The notes: a model not told the origin generated them from the letters alone. 64,000 bases of DNA from Telluria sp042683405 (GCF_042683405.1 NZ_JBHUJS010000011.1:1-64000), one strand, 5' to 3'; counted from the stretch's first letter, positions 48,407-58,123 are shown. Made by a program: numbers and translations.

Positions 48407-51400
48407 GCGAAAAACTCGACGCCCTGGCATTCCCGCTGCACGGCTCGCGCCTGATCGAAGCGTCTGCCGGCACCGGCAAGACCTGGACCATCGCCGCGCT
48501 GTACCTGCGCCTGGTGCTGGGCCACGGGGCAGGGGCGGCGTTCCAGCGGCCGCTGATGCCTCCGGAGATCCTGGTGATGACCTTCACCCGCGCCGCCACG
48601 CGCGAGCTGTCCAACCGCGTGCGCGAGCGCCTGGTCGAGGCGGCCGCCTTCTTCCGCAGCGGCGGCGAGGGCGCCGACCCGTTCCTGCGCGCGCTGGCCG
48701 CCAGCTATCCGGACGAGCGCGAACGCATGGCCTGCGCGCACCGCCTGGCGCTTGCCGCCGAGACGATGGACGAGGCCTCGGTATTCACCATCGATGCCTG
48801 GTGCCAGCGCATGCTGCGCGAGCACGCATTCGACAGCGCCAGCCTGTTCGACGAGGAACTGGTCAGCGACGAGCGCGCCCTGTTCGAGGACGCCGTGCAC
48901 GACTACTGGCGCGCGCATGTCTACTCGCTCGATGCCCGTGCGCTGCAATCGGTGCTGGACTGCTGGCCGGACGTGGGCGCCCTCAAGTCCGCGCTGGGCC
49001 AGCTGGTGCACCGCGCCGCCCTGCTGGGCGAGGTACCGCATGAGCCGCTGGCGCAGCTGATTGCGCGGGCCGAAGCCGAACGGCGCGCCTGCCTGGCGCG
49101 GATCAAGGAAGGCTGGGCGGAGCGCACCGACAGCATGGAAGGCTGGATCGCCGCGCAGCGCGAGGCCAATCCCAAGTGCTTCAACGGGAACAAGATGCGC
49201 GCCGACACCCTGGCCAAGGCCTTCGGCGCCTTGCGCGCATGGGCGGCCGACCCGGCGCAGCACATGCCCGACCTGACCGAGGCGGCCTGGAAGCGCCTGA
49301 CCCCGGACGGCATCGCGGACGCCTTCTCCGCCAGTTTCGTGGCCGAGGTCCCTGGCTGCTTCGAACCGTTCGCCACGCTGCGCGAATGCCTGGCCGAAGT
49401 CGAGCCGCTGAAGCATGCGCTGGTGCGCCACGCGTGCGCGCACATCACGCGCCGCATGGCAGAACTCAAGAGCCGGCGCCGCCAGTTCGGCTTTGCCGAC
49501 ATGCTGGAACGGCTCAAGTCCGCGCTGGAAGGCGGGAACGGCGCGGCGCTGCGCAAGCGCATCGTGCAGCAGTTCCCGGTCGCGATGATCGACGAATTCC
49601 AGGACACCTCGCCGGACCAGTACCGCATCTTCGACCTGCTCTACCGCGTGGCCGACAACGACGCCGACACCGGCCTGCTGCTGATCGGCGACCCCAAGCA
49701 ATCGATCTACGGCTTCCGCGGCGCCGACATCCACAGCTACCTGGCCGCGCGCCGCGCGACCGAGGGCCGCCACTACCAGCTCGGCACCAACTACCGGTCG
49801 ACCGAAGCGCTGGTGGCCGCAGTCAACCAGCTGTTCATGCACGCCGAAGGCGACGGCGCGGGCAAGTCCGGCTTTGCCGCCGGCGCCTTCCGGTTCCGCA
49901 GGGACGGCATGAATCCGCTGCCGTTCGATCCGGTGGACGCAAAAGGGAAGTCCGAACGCCTGGTGGGCGTCGAGGGACCCTACCAGGCGCTGGCCGTGTG
50001 CGCGAGCGAGCGCGATGACATGCGCGTCAACGAATACCGGGACTTCTTTGCCCAGCACTGCGCCGAACACATCGTCGGCCTGCTGAACAACCCCGCGGTC
50101 GGCTTCGACGGCGCACAGGGCTTCCGCCGCGTGGCGCCGGCCGATATCGCCGTGCTGGTGCGGGACCGCAAGGAGGCGAACGCAATCCGCAAGGCCCTGC
50201 AGCAGCGCCTCGTCGCCAGCGTCTACCTGTCCGACAAGGACTCCGTGATGGAAAGCGTGGAAGCGGCCGACATGCTGCGCTGGCTGGGCGCCGTTGCCAG
50301 CCCGCTCGACGGCGCGCTGGCGCGGGCCGCCTTTGCCACCCGTACCGCCGCGCTGCCGCTGGCCGAACTGGCGCGCCTGTCGCACGACGAGGCCGCGTGG
50401 GAGCAGCGCGTCGAACAGCTCAAGTCCCTGCACTCGGTATGGCAGCGCCAGGGCGTGCTGGCGATGCTGCGGCGCTTCGTGCACGAACTGGGCCTGCCGG
50501 CGCTGCTGCTAGGCCAGCCGGGCGGGGAACGCAGCCTCACCAACCTGCTGCACCTGGCGGAGCTGCTGCAAAGTGCCAGCACCCAGCTCGATGGCGAGCA
50601 GGCGCTGATCCGCTGGTTCGCCGAACAGGTGCAGGGGGAGGGCGAGGACAGCGACGAGCGCGTGCTGCGGCTGGAGAGCGACGCTGCGCTGGTCAAGGTG
50701 GTCACGGTCCACAAATCGAAGGGCCTGGAGTATCCCCTGGTGTACCTGCCGTTCGCGGTCACCGCGCGCAAGACCGAAAAGCGCAACCGCAGCTTCTTCG
50801 AATACGTCGACGGCGACGGCGTGCGCAAGCTGGACCTGGCGCTGCGCGACGAGGCGATGGCTGCCGTCGAACGGGCGCGCATCGAGGAAGACCTGCGCCT
50901 GCTGTACGTGGCACTCACGCGCGCCGGCCATTTCCTGTGGCTGGGCGTGGCTGCGATCGCGGACGGCCGCACCGGCAAGAGCCGCCTGCATGAATCGGCG
51001 CTCGGCTACCTGCTTGGCGGCGGTGAACCGGTCGAGGCGGCGGGCCTGCGGTCCTGCTGGGACAGCGTGCGCGGCGAGGGCTGCGACATCGCCTTCGCGT
51101 CGGTCGGCGCACCCGAGGGGATGACCATGCTCGACCGCGCCGACGTGCAGCCGGCGCTGCGCGACGCCTGCGAATTCGACGGCCAGTTCGAACGCGACTG
51201 GTCGGTCGGCAGCTTCACCTCGATCACGCGCCAGACCAGCGCGCCGCCCGCGCAGGCCGCCGACGAGACCCTGCTCGAAGACGGCGATGCCGTGGCCGCG
51301 TCGCGCCTGGACGACGCGCCGTGGCACCGCTTCCCGCGCGGGCCGGTGCCCGGCAGCTTCCTGCACGGCGTGCTGGAACTGGCTGCGCGCGAAGGCTTCG

Positions 51401-52044
51401 GCCAGCTTGGCCATGACTACGCCAGGCGGCGTATCGAGCAGCACATCCGCCGCGCCGGATGGGAGCACCGGCTGGAAGAGACCCTGGCATGGGTCGACGC
51501 GGTCGCAGCTGCGCCGCTGCCGCCGCTGGGCGGCGCCTTGTCCGCCATCGGCGTGTCGATGCCGGAAATGGAATTCTGGTTCCCGAGCGAGCGGCTGGAC
51601 GTGCGCGCGCTCGACCGCCTGTGTGCGGACCGCACGCTGGGCGGCATTGCGCGCCCGCTCTTGCCGGCGCGCGAGCTGCACGGCATGCTCAAGGGCTTTG
51701 CCGACCTGGTGTTCGAACACGAAGGCAGGTACTGGGTGCTCGACTACAAATCGAATGCGCTGGGCGGCAGCGACGCCGCCTACACGGCAGGCGCGATGGA
51801 TGCCGCCATGGCCGCGCACCGCTACGACATCCAGGGCGCCATCTATATGCTGGCGCTGCACCGCCTGCTGGCGAGCCGGCTGGGCGACCGCTACGATCCG
51901 GCGCGGCAGCTGGGAGGCGCTATCTTCCTGTTCCTGCGCGGGATCGGCAACCCGTCCACGCGCGGCTGCTGCATGCTCGCACCGGACCTGGAACTGCTGG
52001 ACGCCATCGATGGCCTGTTGAAGGGAGAGGACGCGCATGGCTGA
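48403..52044 (+). CDS. recB: Exodeoxyribonuclease V beta subunit
   Basis: This is a 1213-residue RecB, a 3'-5' helicase with a C-terminal nuclease. Walker A is SAGTGKT (21-27), motif II is IDEFQDTSPDQY, and later helicase motifs include VHKSKGLEYPLVYLPF and LLYVALTRA. The nuclease site keeps Asp1114 and Lys1116 in VLDYKSNALG, so it should be active. The ATG at 48403 overlaps the recC stop, and the end overlaps the recD start by 8 bases, giving translational coupling through all three subunits. Confidence 0.95.
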   Translation: MSEKLDALAFPLHGSRLIEASAGTGKTWTIAALYLRLVLGHGAGAAFQRPLMPPEILVMTFTRAATRELSNRVRERLVEAAAFFRSGGEGADPFLRALAASYPDERERMACAHRLALAAETMDEASVFTIDAWCQRMLREHAFDSASLFDEELVSDERALFEDAVHDYWRAHVYSLDARALQSVLDCWPDVGALKSALGQLVHRAALLGEVPHEPLAQLIARAEAERRACLARIKEGWAERTDSMEGWIAAQREANPKCFNGNKMRADTLAKAFGALRAWAADPAQHMPDLTEAAWKRLTPDGIADAFSASFVAEVPGCFEPFATLRECLAEVEPLKHALVRHACAHITRRMAELKSRRRQFGFADMLERLKSALEGGNGAALRKRIVQQFPVAMIDEFQDTSPDQYRIFDLLYRVADNDADTGLLLIGDPKQSIYGFRGADIHSYLAARRATEGRHYQLGTNYRSTEALVAAVNQLFMHAEGDGAGKSGFAAGAFRFRRDGMNPLPFDPVDAKGKSERLVGVEGPYQALAVCASERDDMRVNEYRDFFAQHCAEHIVGLLNNPAVGFDGAQGFRRVAPADIAVLVRDRKEANAIRKALQQRLVASVYLSDKDSVMESVEAADMLRWLGAVASPLDGALARAAFATRTAALPLAELARLSHDEAAWEQRVEQLKSLHSVWQRQGVLAMLRRFVHELGLPALLLGQPGGERSLTNLLHLAELLQSASTQLDGEQALIRWFAEQVQGEGEDSDERVLRLESDAALVKVVTVHKSKGLEYPLVYLPFAVTARKTEKRNRSFFEYVDGDGVRKLDLALRDEAMAAVERARIEEDLRLLYVALTRAGHFLWLGVAAIADGRTGKSRLHESALGYLLGGGEPVEAAGLRSCWDSVRGEGCDIAFASVGAPEGMTMLDRADVQPALRDACEFDGQFERDWSVGSFTSITRQTSAPPAQAADETLLEDGDAVAASRLDDAPWHRFPRGPVPGSFLHGVLELAAREGFGQLGHDYARRRIEQHIRRAGWEHRLEETLAWVDAVAAAPLPPLGGALSAIGVSMPEMEFWFPSERLDVRALDRLCADRTLGGIARPLLPARELHGMLKGFADLVFEHEGRYWVLDYKSNALGGSDAAYTAGAMDAAMAAHRYDIQGAIYMLALHRLLASRLGDRYDPARQLGGAIFLFLRGIGNPSTRGCCMLAPDLELLDAIDGLLKGEDAHG

Positions 52045-53938
52045 CCTGAACCCACTCTGGCTCGAGGTGGATCGCCTGACCGAAGAGGGCAAGCTGCGCC
52101 GCCTATCCGGCGCCTTCGCGCGCTTCATCGCCTCCACCGTTGGCGGCGGCCCCGAGCTGATGCTGGCCTGCGTGGTCCTGTCCGAACTCGAAGGCCGCGG
52201 CCACAGCTGCCTGGTGCTGGGCGAGCTGGCATCGAAGCCGGCCGAGCTGCTGGGCTGGGATGGCGAAGACTGGCGCGCGCTGGGCCAGCACTGCCACGCG
52301 TTGCCGCGCACCGCCAAAGCATGGGGCGAGGTCCTGGGCGCCGCGGGCCAGGTCTGGCTGCCTGGCGATTTCGACTTCGGCCAGCCGCTGGTGCTGGACG
52401 GCGAGCGCCTGTACTTGCGCCGCTACTGGCGCGACGAAGCGCAGGTTGCCGGCTCCATCATGGAGCGTGCGTGCGCGCGCCGCGAGGTCGACACCGGCGC
52501 CGTGCGCGCATGGCTGGACGCGCTCTTCGTCCAGGACCGCAAAGGGGAGGATGGGCAGGACTGGCAGAAGCTCGCCTGCGCGGTCGCCCTGCGCAGCCAT
52601 GTCGCCATCATTACGGGCGGTCCCGGCACCGGCAAGACCTATACCGTCGCGCGCCTGCTCGCGCTGCTGTTCGCCACTGCCGGCAACGCCCGGCAGCAGC
52701 GCATCGCGCTGGCTGCGCCAACCGGCAAGGCGGCGGCCCGCCTCAAGCAATCGATCGAAAAGGCGCTGGGCGAACTGGCCGGCCGCGTGGAAGGGGAACT
52801 CGACCTGCGCGAACTGATTGCCCGCATGGGCGCCGCGCGCACCCTGCATAGCCTGCTGGGCGCGCGGCCCGATACGCGCGCGTTCGCGCACCACCGCGGC
52901 AACCCGCTCGACGTGGACGTCCTGATCGTCGACGAAGCATCGATGGTGCACCTGGAGATGATGTCCGCGCTGCTGGACGCGCTGCCAGCGCACGCCACGC
53001 TGGTCCTGCTGGGCGACAAGGACCAGCTGGCATCGGTCGAGGCGGGCGCCGTGCTGGGCGACCTGTGCCACGACGCCCAGGCCGGCAACTACACAGCCGA
53101 CACCGTCGGTTTCATCGAACAGGCCAGCGGCGAGCAGGTGCCGGACGCATTCCACGGCAATGGCGGCGCCCTGGCCCAGCAGACTGTCATGCTGCGGCGC
53201 AGCCGGCGCTTCGGCGGCCCGATCGGCCAGCTGGCCCTCGCCGTGAATGCCGGCGACATCGAGCGCGTGCGCGAAGTGCTCGCGAGCGGCGGTCCCGAGG
53301 TCGAATGGCAGGACAAGGCCAGCCAGCGCAGCGTCGTGCAGCTTGCCGTGGACGGCTACCGGCCCTACCTCGAGCGCCTGCGCGCCGACCCGCACGACGC
53401 CCGGCCGATCCTGCAGGCGTTCGAATCCTTCCGGCTCCTGTGTGCAGTGCGCGAAGGCGAGTGGGGCGTCGACGGCCTGAACACGGCCATCGAAGAGCGT
53501 CTCGACGCGCTGCGCCTGTTGCCCGGTCGCGGCGAATGGTACGTCGGCCGTCCCGTCATGGTGACCCGCAACGACTACGGCGCCGGCGTCTTCAACGGCG
53601 ACATCGGGCTGACGCTGCCGGATCCGGCGCGGCCCGGCTCCCTGCGCGTGTACTTCCTGGAAGGCGACAGCGTGCGCAGCGTGCTCGCCACACGCCTGCG
53701 CCACGTCGACACCGCCTTCGCCATGACCGTCCACAAGTCGCAGGGATCCGAATTTGCCCACACCGTCCTGGTCCTGCCGCGCGAGCGCAGCGCCGTGATC
53801 GCCCGCGAGCTGATCTACACAGGTATCACCCGCGCCAGCCGCCGCTTCACCCTGATGTCCTCTGGCGCGAGCGTCCTCGAGCAGGGCATCGCCACGCGCA
53901 CCCAGCGCGCCAGCGGCCTGCGCGCCCGCCTCGCCTGA
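52037..53938 (+). CDS. recD: Exodeoxyribonuclease V alpha subunit
   Basis: This is a 633-residue RecD, the 5'-3' superfamily 1B helicase of RecBCD. Walker A is GGPGTGKT (about 195-202), motif II is LIVDEASMVHLEMM, and the C-terminal motifs are AMTVHKSQGSEFAH and ELIYTGITRAS. The N-terminal 110-residue helical domain that docks on RecC is present. It overlaps recB by 8 bases. No typical T-rich terminator directly follows, but an 11-bp inverted repeat lies 70 bases downstream. Confidence 0.95.
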   Translation: MADLNPLWLEVDRLTEEGKLRRLSGAFARFIASTVGGGPELMLACVVLSELEGRGHSCLVLGELASKPAELLGWDGEDWRALGQHCHALPRTAKAWGEVLGAAGQVWLPGDFDFGQPLVLDGERLYLRRYWRDEAQVAGSIMERACARREVDTGAVRAWLDALFVQDRKGEDGQDWQKLACAVALRSHVAIITGGPGTGKTYTVARLLALLFATAGNARQQRIALAAPTGKAAARLKQSIEKALGELAGRVEGELDLRELIARMGAARTLHSLLGARPDTRAFAHHRGNPLDVDVLIVDEASMVHLEMMSALLDALPAHATLVLLGDKDQLASVEAGAVLGDLCHDAQAGNYTADTVGFIEQASGEQVPDAFHGNGGALAQQTVMLRRSRRFGGPIGQLALAVNAGDIERVREVLASGGPEVEWQDKASQRSVVQLAVDGYRPYLERLRADPHDARPILQAFESFRLLCAVREGEWGVDGLNTAIEERLDALRLLPGRGEWYVGRPVMVTRNDYGAGVFNGDIGLTLPDPARPGSLRVYFLEGDSVRSVLATRLRHVDTAFAMTVHKSQGSEFAHTVLVLPRERSAVIARELIYTGITRASRRFTLMSSGASVLEQGIATRTQRASGLRARLA

Positions 53939-54007
53939 CGCCGCGCACACTGCACCTCTCTGTTGAAGACGTCTCGTCAACGGATGGGTTGTGCCTGCCC
54001 TGCGTTT

Positions 54008-54040
54008 GGCGGAATCGGCCCAAACATGACCGATTCCGCC
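54008..54040. other. 11-bp perfect inverted repeat downstream of recD
   Basis: GGCGGAATCGG (54008-54018) and CCGATTCCGCC (54030-54040) are perfectly complementary around an 11-nt loop. There is no T tract after it on the plus strand. It may be a weak terminator, an RNA-stabilising structure for the recCBD transcript, or an operator. Confidence 0.5.
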
Positions 54041-54054
54041 AATATTGAGGCAAT

Positions 54055-54080
54055 AAAAAAGGACGCCGAAGCGTCCTTTT
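54055..54080 (-). terminator. Rho-independent terminator of the penicillin-binding peptidase gene
   Basis: On the minus strand the stem AAAGGACGC / GCGTCCTTT with a TTCG loop runs into a T tract. It lies 14 bases after the stop of the gene ending at 54095. The A-rich opposite side makes it partly usable from recD as well. Confidence 0.85.
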
Positions 54081-54094
54081 GGGGAGCGTGCCGC

Positions 54095-55024
54095 TTAGCG
54101 GCGCTTGCGGGTCGAGACGCGCTTCTTGCTCTTGCTGATGCTGCTCTTGGCCTTGACGATGCGGATCGACGAGCGCTTGCCCTTGGCAACCTTGCGCGAC
54201 TTGACTGCCTTGCGCACCTTTGCCACTTGCGGCTCTTCGCCGGTGATGAAGCGGCGGATGTTCATGGCGTCCAGCACGCGGCTGGAAGTGGTCTGCGCGT
54301 TCAGCAGCACCAGGGTGGCGTTCTTGCCCGCCATCTTGATGCTCATGATCAGGCAACGGCCGGCTTCGCGGGTGTAGCCGGTCTTCGACAGGCCGATGTC
54401 CCAGCCCTTGGCGCTCACCAGGCGGTTGGTGTTGTGGAAGCCGACCGCGCGGCTGCCCAGGCGCACTTCTTCATTGCTGGTGGTCGACAGGCGGGTGATC
54501 TCCGGATACTTGGAAGCTGCCTGGGCCATCTTGATCAGGTCGGCTGCGGTCGAGCGGTTGCGCGGCGACAGGCCGGTCGGCTCTTCGATGACGGTGTTGG
54601 TCATGCCCAGCGCGGCGATCTTGGCGTTGACGGCAGCCTTGAACGCAGCGAAGCCACCCGGATAGGTGCGGCCCAGCGAGGCGGCGGCACGGTTATCGGA
54701 CGACATCAGGGCCAGCAGGAGCACGTCGCGGCGCGCGATGACGCTGCCCACAGGCACGCGCGAGCTGCTGTGCTTGAGCGTGTCGACGTCGGTACGGTCG
54801 ATCGCGATGCGCTCGTCCATGTCCTGGTTGGCGTCGAGCACGACCATCGCGGTCATCAGCTTGGTCAGCGATGCGATCGGGACGACCGCATTGGCGTTCT
54901 TTTCCAGCAGGATCTTACCGGTCTCGTCTTCGACGACGAGCACGGACTTCGAGCCGAACGGTAGCGCGAACGCGGCGCTAGCGGCAACGGACAGGAAGGC
55001 GGCGACGAACAGTTTCTTGATCAT
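54095..55024 (-). CDS. Penicillin-binding D-Ala-D-Ala carboxy/endopeptidase (PBP7-like) with basic tail
   Basis: This is a 309-residue serine peptidase of the S11 family, exported by a signal peptide (residues 1-20). Catalytic motifs are Ser52-x-x-Lys55 (ASLTKLMTAM), Ser109-Asp-Asn111 and Lys214-Thr-Gly216 (SKTGYTREAG). The PBP5-type C-terminal membrane anchor is absent, as in PBP7 (PbpG). Instead the last 45 or so residues are almost only Lys, Arg, Ser and Val, which could bind the anionic cell wall or DNA. The ATG at 55024 is chosen for the signal peptide and an AGATCC-type leader. Confidence 0.9.
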   Translation of the reverse strand: MIKKLFVAAFLSVAASAAFALPFGSKSVLVVEDETGKILLEKNANAVVPIASLTKLMTAMVVLDANQDMDERIAIDRTDVDTLKHSSSRVPVGSVIARRDVLLLALMSSDNRAAASLGRTYPGGFAAFKAAVNAKIAALGMTNTVIEEPTGLSPRNRSTAADLIKMAQAASKYPEITRLSTTSNEEVRLGSRAVGFHNTNRLVSAKGWDIGLSKTGYTREAGRCLIMSIKMAGKNATLVLLNAQTTSSRVLDAMNIRRFITGEEPQVAKVRKAVKSRKVAKGKRSSIRIVKAKSSISKSKKRVSTRKRR

Positions 55025-55404
55025 GGATCTCCATTTCATAGCTGAGAAGGCTCCACAGGAAAATGTTACATGTGACACTGAAAGTGTGTCGGGCCGTGAA
55101 GCATTACTTTAAGTACCGACGATAGCACCTGAAAATCCCCATGTAAATGCCAAGCACACCAATATGCCGCGTAATCGCTAAAAAAATCGCGTTCTGTGAT
55201 CAGAATGGCTTCTTAATATGCCAAAAATGGGCTGTTTTGCTGTCATTTCGTCATGGATGGGGTAACAAAGCGCCGATACAACGGTTGCGCCAAATCTGTT
55301 GAGGTATCGCAGGACACTGGCTTACAATCCGCAGCCGACCCGATTGGCGAGGCCAGTGTATAGTTGGGTATATGCATACCGCTTCCGCATTTTTTGCCTG
55401 AAAC
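55025..55404. other. 380-bp divergent intergenic region
   Basis: No gene is supported here. It is AT-richer than average and must hold the promoters of the peptidase gene (minus) and the acetyltransferase gene (plus). A TATAGT near 55358 is a possible -10 for the latter. No regulator site was recognised. Confidence 0.5.
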
Positions 55405-55926
55405 ATGAACCTTGTGATCCGCACCGCCACCCCTGAAGACGCCAGCGCCGCCTGCACCGTGCTGCGCCGTTCGATCGTGGAATGCTGCGCCGAGGATCAC
55501 CGCAACGATCCGGTCGTGCTGGACGCCTGGCTCGGCAACAAGGATCCCCAGACGGTGGCCGGCTGGTTCGCCTCGCCCGCCAACTGTTCGCTGCTGGCGG
55601 AACTGGACGGGAAGGTGGTCGGCGTCGGCCTGGTCAACCAGGCCGGCAAGCTTTCGCTGTGCTACGTGCTGCCGGAGGCGCTGCACATCGGCGCCGGCAA
55701 GGCCCTGCTGCGCGGCCTGGAGCAACAGGCGCGCGCCTGGGGCGTGACGACCATCCGCCTGAACAGCACTGCGGCGGCCAGCGCCTTTTATGCCCGCAAC
55801 GGCTACCTGCACGGCGGGCGCGAGCGATCCTGCTTCGGCCTCGAATGCGATTTCTTCTGGAAGAAGCTGGACGAGCCGGTGCAGGCGGGCGCCGCAAAGC
55901 AACGCTTCTGCGGCTGCAGCGGCTGA
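55405..55926 (+). CDS. GNAT-family N-acetyltransferase
   Basis: This is a 173-residue acetyl-CoA-dependent acetyltransferase. The first strand MNLVIRTATPEDASAACTVL is typical of GNATs, and the acetyl-CoA pyrophosphate loop is HIGAGKALLRGLEQQA (Q/RxxGxG/A-like). The C-terminal FYARNGY motif follows, then a cysteine-containing tail RFCGCSG, which is unusual. The substrate is unknown. It is apparently monocistronic. Confidence 0.88.
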   Translation: MNLVIRTATPEDASAACTVLRRSIVECCAEDHRNDPVVLDAWLGNKDPQTVAGWFASPANCSLLAELDGKVVGVGLVNQAGKLSLCYVLPEALHIGAGKALLRGLEQQARAWGVTTIRLNSTAAASAFYARNGYLHGGRERSCFGLECDFFWKKLDEPVQAGAAKQRFCGCSG

Positions 55927-56033
55927 TCTTCACCAAAGGGCTTGTTGCGCAGTCAACATTCTTGCCCGTGCTCACTTGAAAAACCGCTACGTTCCGCTAT
56001 AGTACGGGCCACGTTATTGTTGGGTTACCGTAG

Positions 56034-56666
56034 ATGGCTTCACGCAGAGAATTTATCCGGCGCTCGTTCGCGTTGTCGGCGCTCGCTGCCCCGATGGTGT
56101 GGGCTAAATCCCGCAAGGAAGCGGCCGCGCAGACCGAGCTGGCGCCGCCGCCCGACCTGTTCGATGCGCAGGCGCTCGACCTGGATTTCTGGCTCAAGCC
56201 GCGCACGCTGTCGCTGGTGCGTCCGCAGACCGGCGAGCGCACCAGGGTGCTGTACTGGAAGGATGGCGAGGTCATCGATTCGGCCTACCAGGAGCTGTGC
56301 CATGTGCTGCGCGACGTGAACGGCAAGCGCGCCGCCCCGATCGACCCCAAGCTGTTCGAGACGCTGTGGGGTACGCAGGCCTTCATCGAACGCTACGGCA
56401 TCAGCCAGCCGCTCGAGATCCTGTCCGGCTACCGGACCGAGGAATCCAACAACCGCCTGCGCGAGCAGGGCATTCCTGCGGCGCGACAGTCGCTGCACCT
56501 GCAGGGCAAGGCGGCCGATATCCGGGTGCCGCGCCTGTCGGCCGAGGTGCTGGGCGGGCTGATCCGCAGCTTCCGCACCGGCGGGGTAGGCTTCTATTAC
56601 CGTTCCGGCCCGTCCGGCGGCTGGATCCATACCGACACCGGCTTGCAGCGAACCTGGAAAGGCTGA
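56034..56666 (+). CDS. Tat-exported DUF882/YcbK-like peptidase-fold protein
   Basis: This is a 210-residue protein starting with a twin-arginine signal (SRREFIRRSF, hydrophobic stretch to about residue 22). The mature domain has the M15-type D-Ala-D-Ala peptidase metal-site pattern: ILSGYRTEESNN, then SLHLQGKAADIR (His and Asp ligands) and WIHTDTG (third His). DUF882/YcbK proteins are thought to act on peptidoglycan. Its stop adjoins the stop of the convergent small gene at 56667. Confidence 0.88.
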   Translation: MASRREFIRRSFALSALAAPMVWAKSRKEAAAQTELAPPPDLFDAQALDLDFWLKPRTLSLVRPQTGERTRVLYWKDGEVIDSAYQELCHVLRDVNGKRAAPIDPKLFETLWGTQAFIERYGISQPLEILSGYRTEESNNRLREQGIPAARQSLHLQGKAADIRVPRLSAEVLGGLIRSFRTGGVGFYYRSGPSGGWIHTDTGLQRTWKG

Positions 56667-56858
56667 TCAGTCGTAGGGATACGGCTTGGCCGGCACCTCG
56701 GACTCGCGCTCCTTTTCGGCCTGGTCCAGGTCCAGCCGGTGGTCCCACCAGATATACCAGCCCCGTTCCTGGTCCTCGATGACGTCCGGGTGCTTCTTCA
56801 GGAACGCATCCATATACCGTTCGAACTCCGAAACATACGCGCCTTTGGTCTTGTGCAT
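56667..56858 (-). CDS. DUF3460-family small protein
   Basis: This is a 63-residue acidic-aromatic soluble protein (YVSEFERYMDAFLKKHPDV, then GWYIWWDHRLDLD) matching the pattern of the DUF3460 family, which is common in Burkholderiales. AAGGAG precedes the ATG at 56858 with ideal spacing. The function is unknown. It converges on the DUF882 gene without any intergenic base. Confidence 0.8.
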   Translation of the reverse strand: MHKTKGAYVSEFERYMDAFLKKHPDVIEDQERGWYIWWDHRLDLDQAEKERESEVPAKPYPYD

Positions 56859-56934
56859 CTGTCGAGCTCCTTGAACATACAGACGGGGCAGGTAAAATGC
56901 CGTACGATATGCCGTCCAGCAATTTTTCCCCATC

Positions 56935-57333
56935 ATGAACCACGCAGCCGCACCCCGATTCAAACCACGCCCCTGGGTGGAACTGCTCACACCACAAGAT
57001 GTGGAGGCCTGGATCGAGGAACACAACGCCTGCATGCAGGAAATGATCGGCCCGCGCGAAACGGGAGCGGGCATCCGCTTCGAGCTTGCGCCGGGCGGCA
57101 GCCTGACCATGCAGACCCAGGAGGACGCGGTCGTAGTAGACCTCGACGCGGAGGCCGAATGGATCTCCCCGCTGATCGAAGCCGCCACCAGCGTCACGCC
57201 GCCCAAGGGCCGGCTCTGGGTGCTGCCGGCCGACCGCCTGGTCCAGCTCATCCTGGGGCTGTCCACGCTGGTGTCGAGCACGATCCTCGTGACCGGCCAT
57301 CCGTTCGGCAGCCGCCGCCACAGTTATCTCTAA
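56935..57333 (+). CDS. Hypothetical protein
   Basis: This is a 132-residue protein that was not recognised. It has no signal peptide; the middle is amphipathic, with a hydrophobic stretch near residues 103-120 (LVQLILGLSTLVSSTILVTG) that may be a membrane or core helix. It ends 10 bases before the amino-acid-binding-protein gene on the same strand, so cotranscription is likely. It diverges from the DUF3460 gene with 76 bases between the starts. Confidence 0.55.
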   Translation: MNHAAAPRFKPRPWVELLTPQDVEAWIEEHNACMQEMIGPRETGAGIRFELAPGGSLTMQTQEDAVVVDLDAEAEWISPLIEAATSVTPPKGRLWVLPADRLVQLILGLSTLVSSTILVTGHPFGSRRHSYL

Positions 57334-57343
57334 GGATTCACGC

Positions 57344-58123
57344 ATGAAAAAACAGCTCTTGACGCTGGCGCTGGGCGCACTGCTCTCGCTGCCCGCCATC
57401 GCGGCCGACCTGCTGGACGTGGCCAAGGCGCGCGGCACCCTGCGCATCGCAATGGAAGGCACCTACCCGCCATTCAATTTCAAGGATCCGAAGTCGGGGC
57501 AACTGGCCGGCTACGACGTGGACGTGGCGCGCATCGTCGCTGCCAAGCTGGGCCTCAAGCCGGAATTCGTGACCACCGAGTGGAGTGCGATCCTGGCGGG
57601 ACTGGGCGCGGGCAAGTACGACGTGATCGTGAGCCAGGTCGGCATCAGTCCCAAGCGCGTGCAGGCCTTCGATTTCTCGACCCCGTACACCTTCTCCAGT
57701 CCCCAGTTGATCGTGCGCCGCAACGACAGCGCGGCCTACCGTTCGCTGGCGGACCTGAAGGGCAAGAAGATCGGCGTCGGCCAGGGCAGCGTATTCGAAC
57801 AGCAGGCCAAGGCGGTGCCGGGCATCGAGGTGCGCAGCTATCCGGCCGCGCCCGAGAACCTGCAGGACCTGGCGTTCGGCCGCATCGACGCGGCCCTCAA
57901 CGACAGCCTGATGGTCGCCTACCTGCTGCAGAATTCAAAGCTGCCGATCAAGGCCGGCGCGCGCGTCGGCGCGATCGAGCGCACCGGCATCCCGTTCAAG
58001 AAGAACAACCCGAAGTTCAAGTCGGCGCTGAACAAGGCGCTCGCGGACGCGCAGGCCGATGGCAGCCTGAAGGCGGCATCGGTCAAGTGGTTCGGCGCTG
58101 ACGTGACGCGCGCGCCGAACTGA
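57344..58123 (+). CDS. Polar amino-acid ABC transporter substrate-binding protein
   Basis: This is a 259-residue family 3 periplasmic binding protein. The signal peptide covers residues 1-20 (LSLPAIAA). Family marks are GTYPPFNFKDP, GYDVDVARIVAAKLG and AILAGLGAGKYDVIVSQVGI, close to cystine- or glutamine-type binders. An AAGGA site precedes the ATG. The last base of its stop is the first base of the permease start. Confidence 0.9.
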   Translation: MKKQLLTLALGALLSLPAIAADLLDVAKARGTLRIAMEGTYPPFNFKDPKSGQLAGYDVDVARIVAAKLGLKPEFVTTEWSAILAGLGAGKYDVIVSQVGISPKRVQAFDFSTPYTFSSPQLIVRRNDSAAYRSLADLKGKKIGVGQGSVFEQQAKAVPGIEVRSYPAAPENLQDLAFGRIDAALNDSLMVAYLLQNSKLPIKAGARVGAIERTGIPFKKNNPKFKSALNKALADAQADGSLKAASVKWFGADVTRAPN

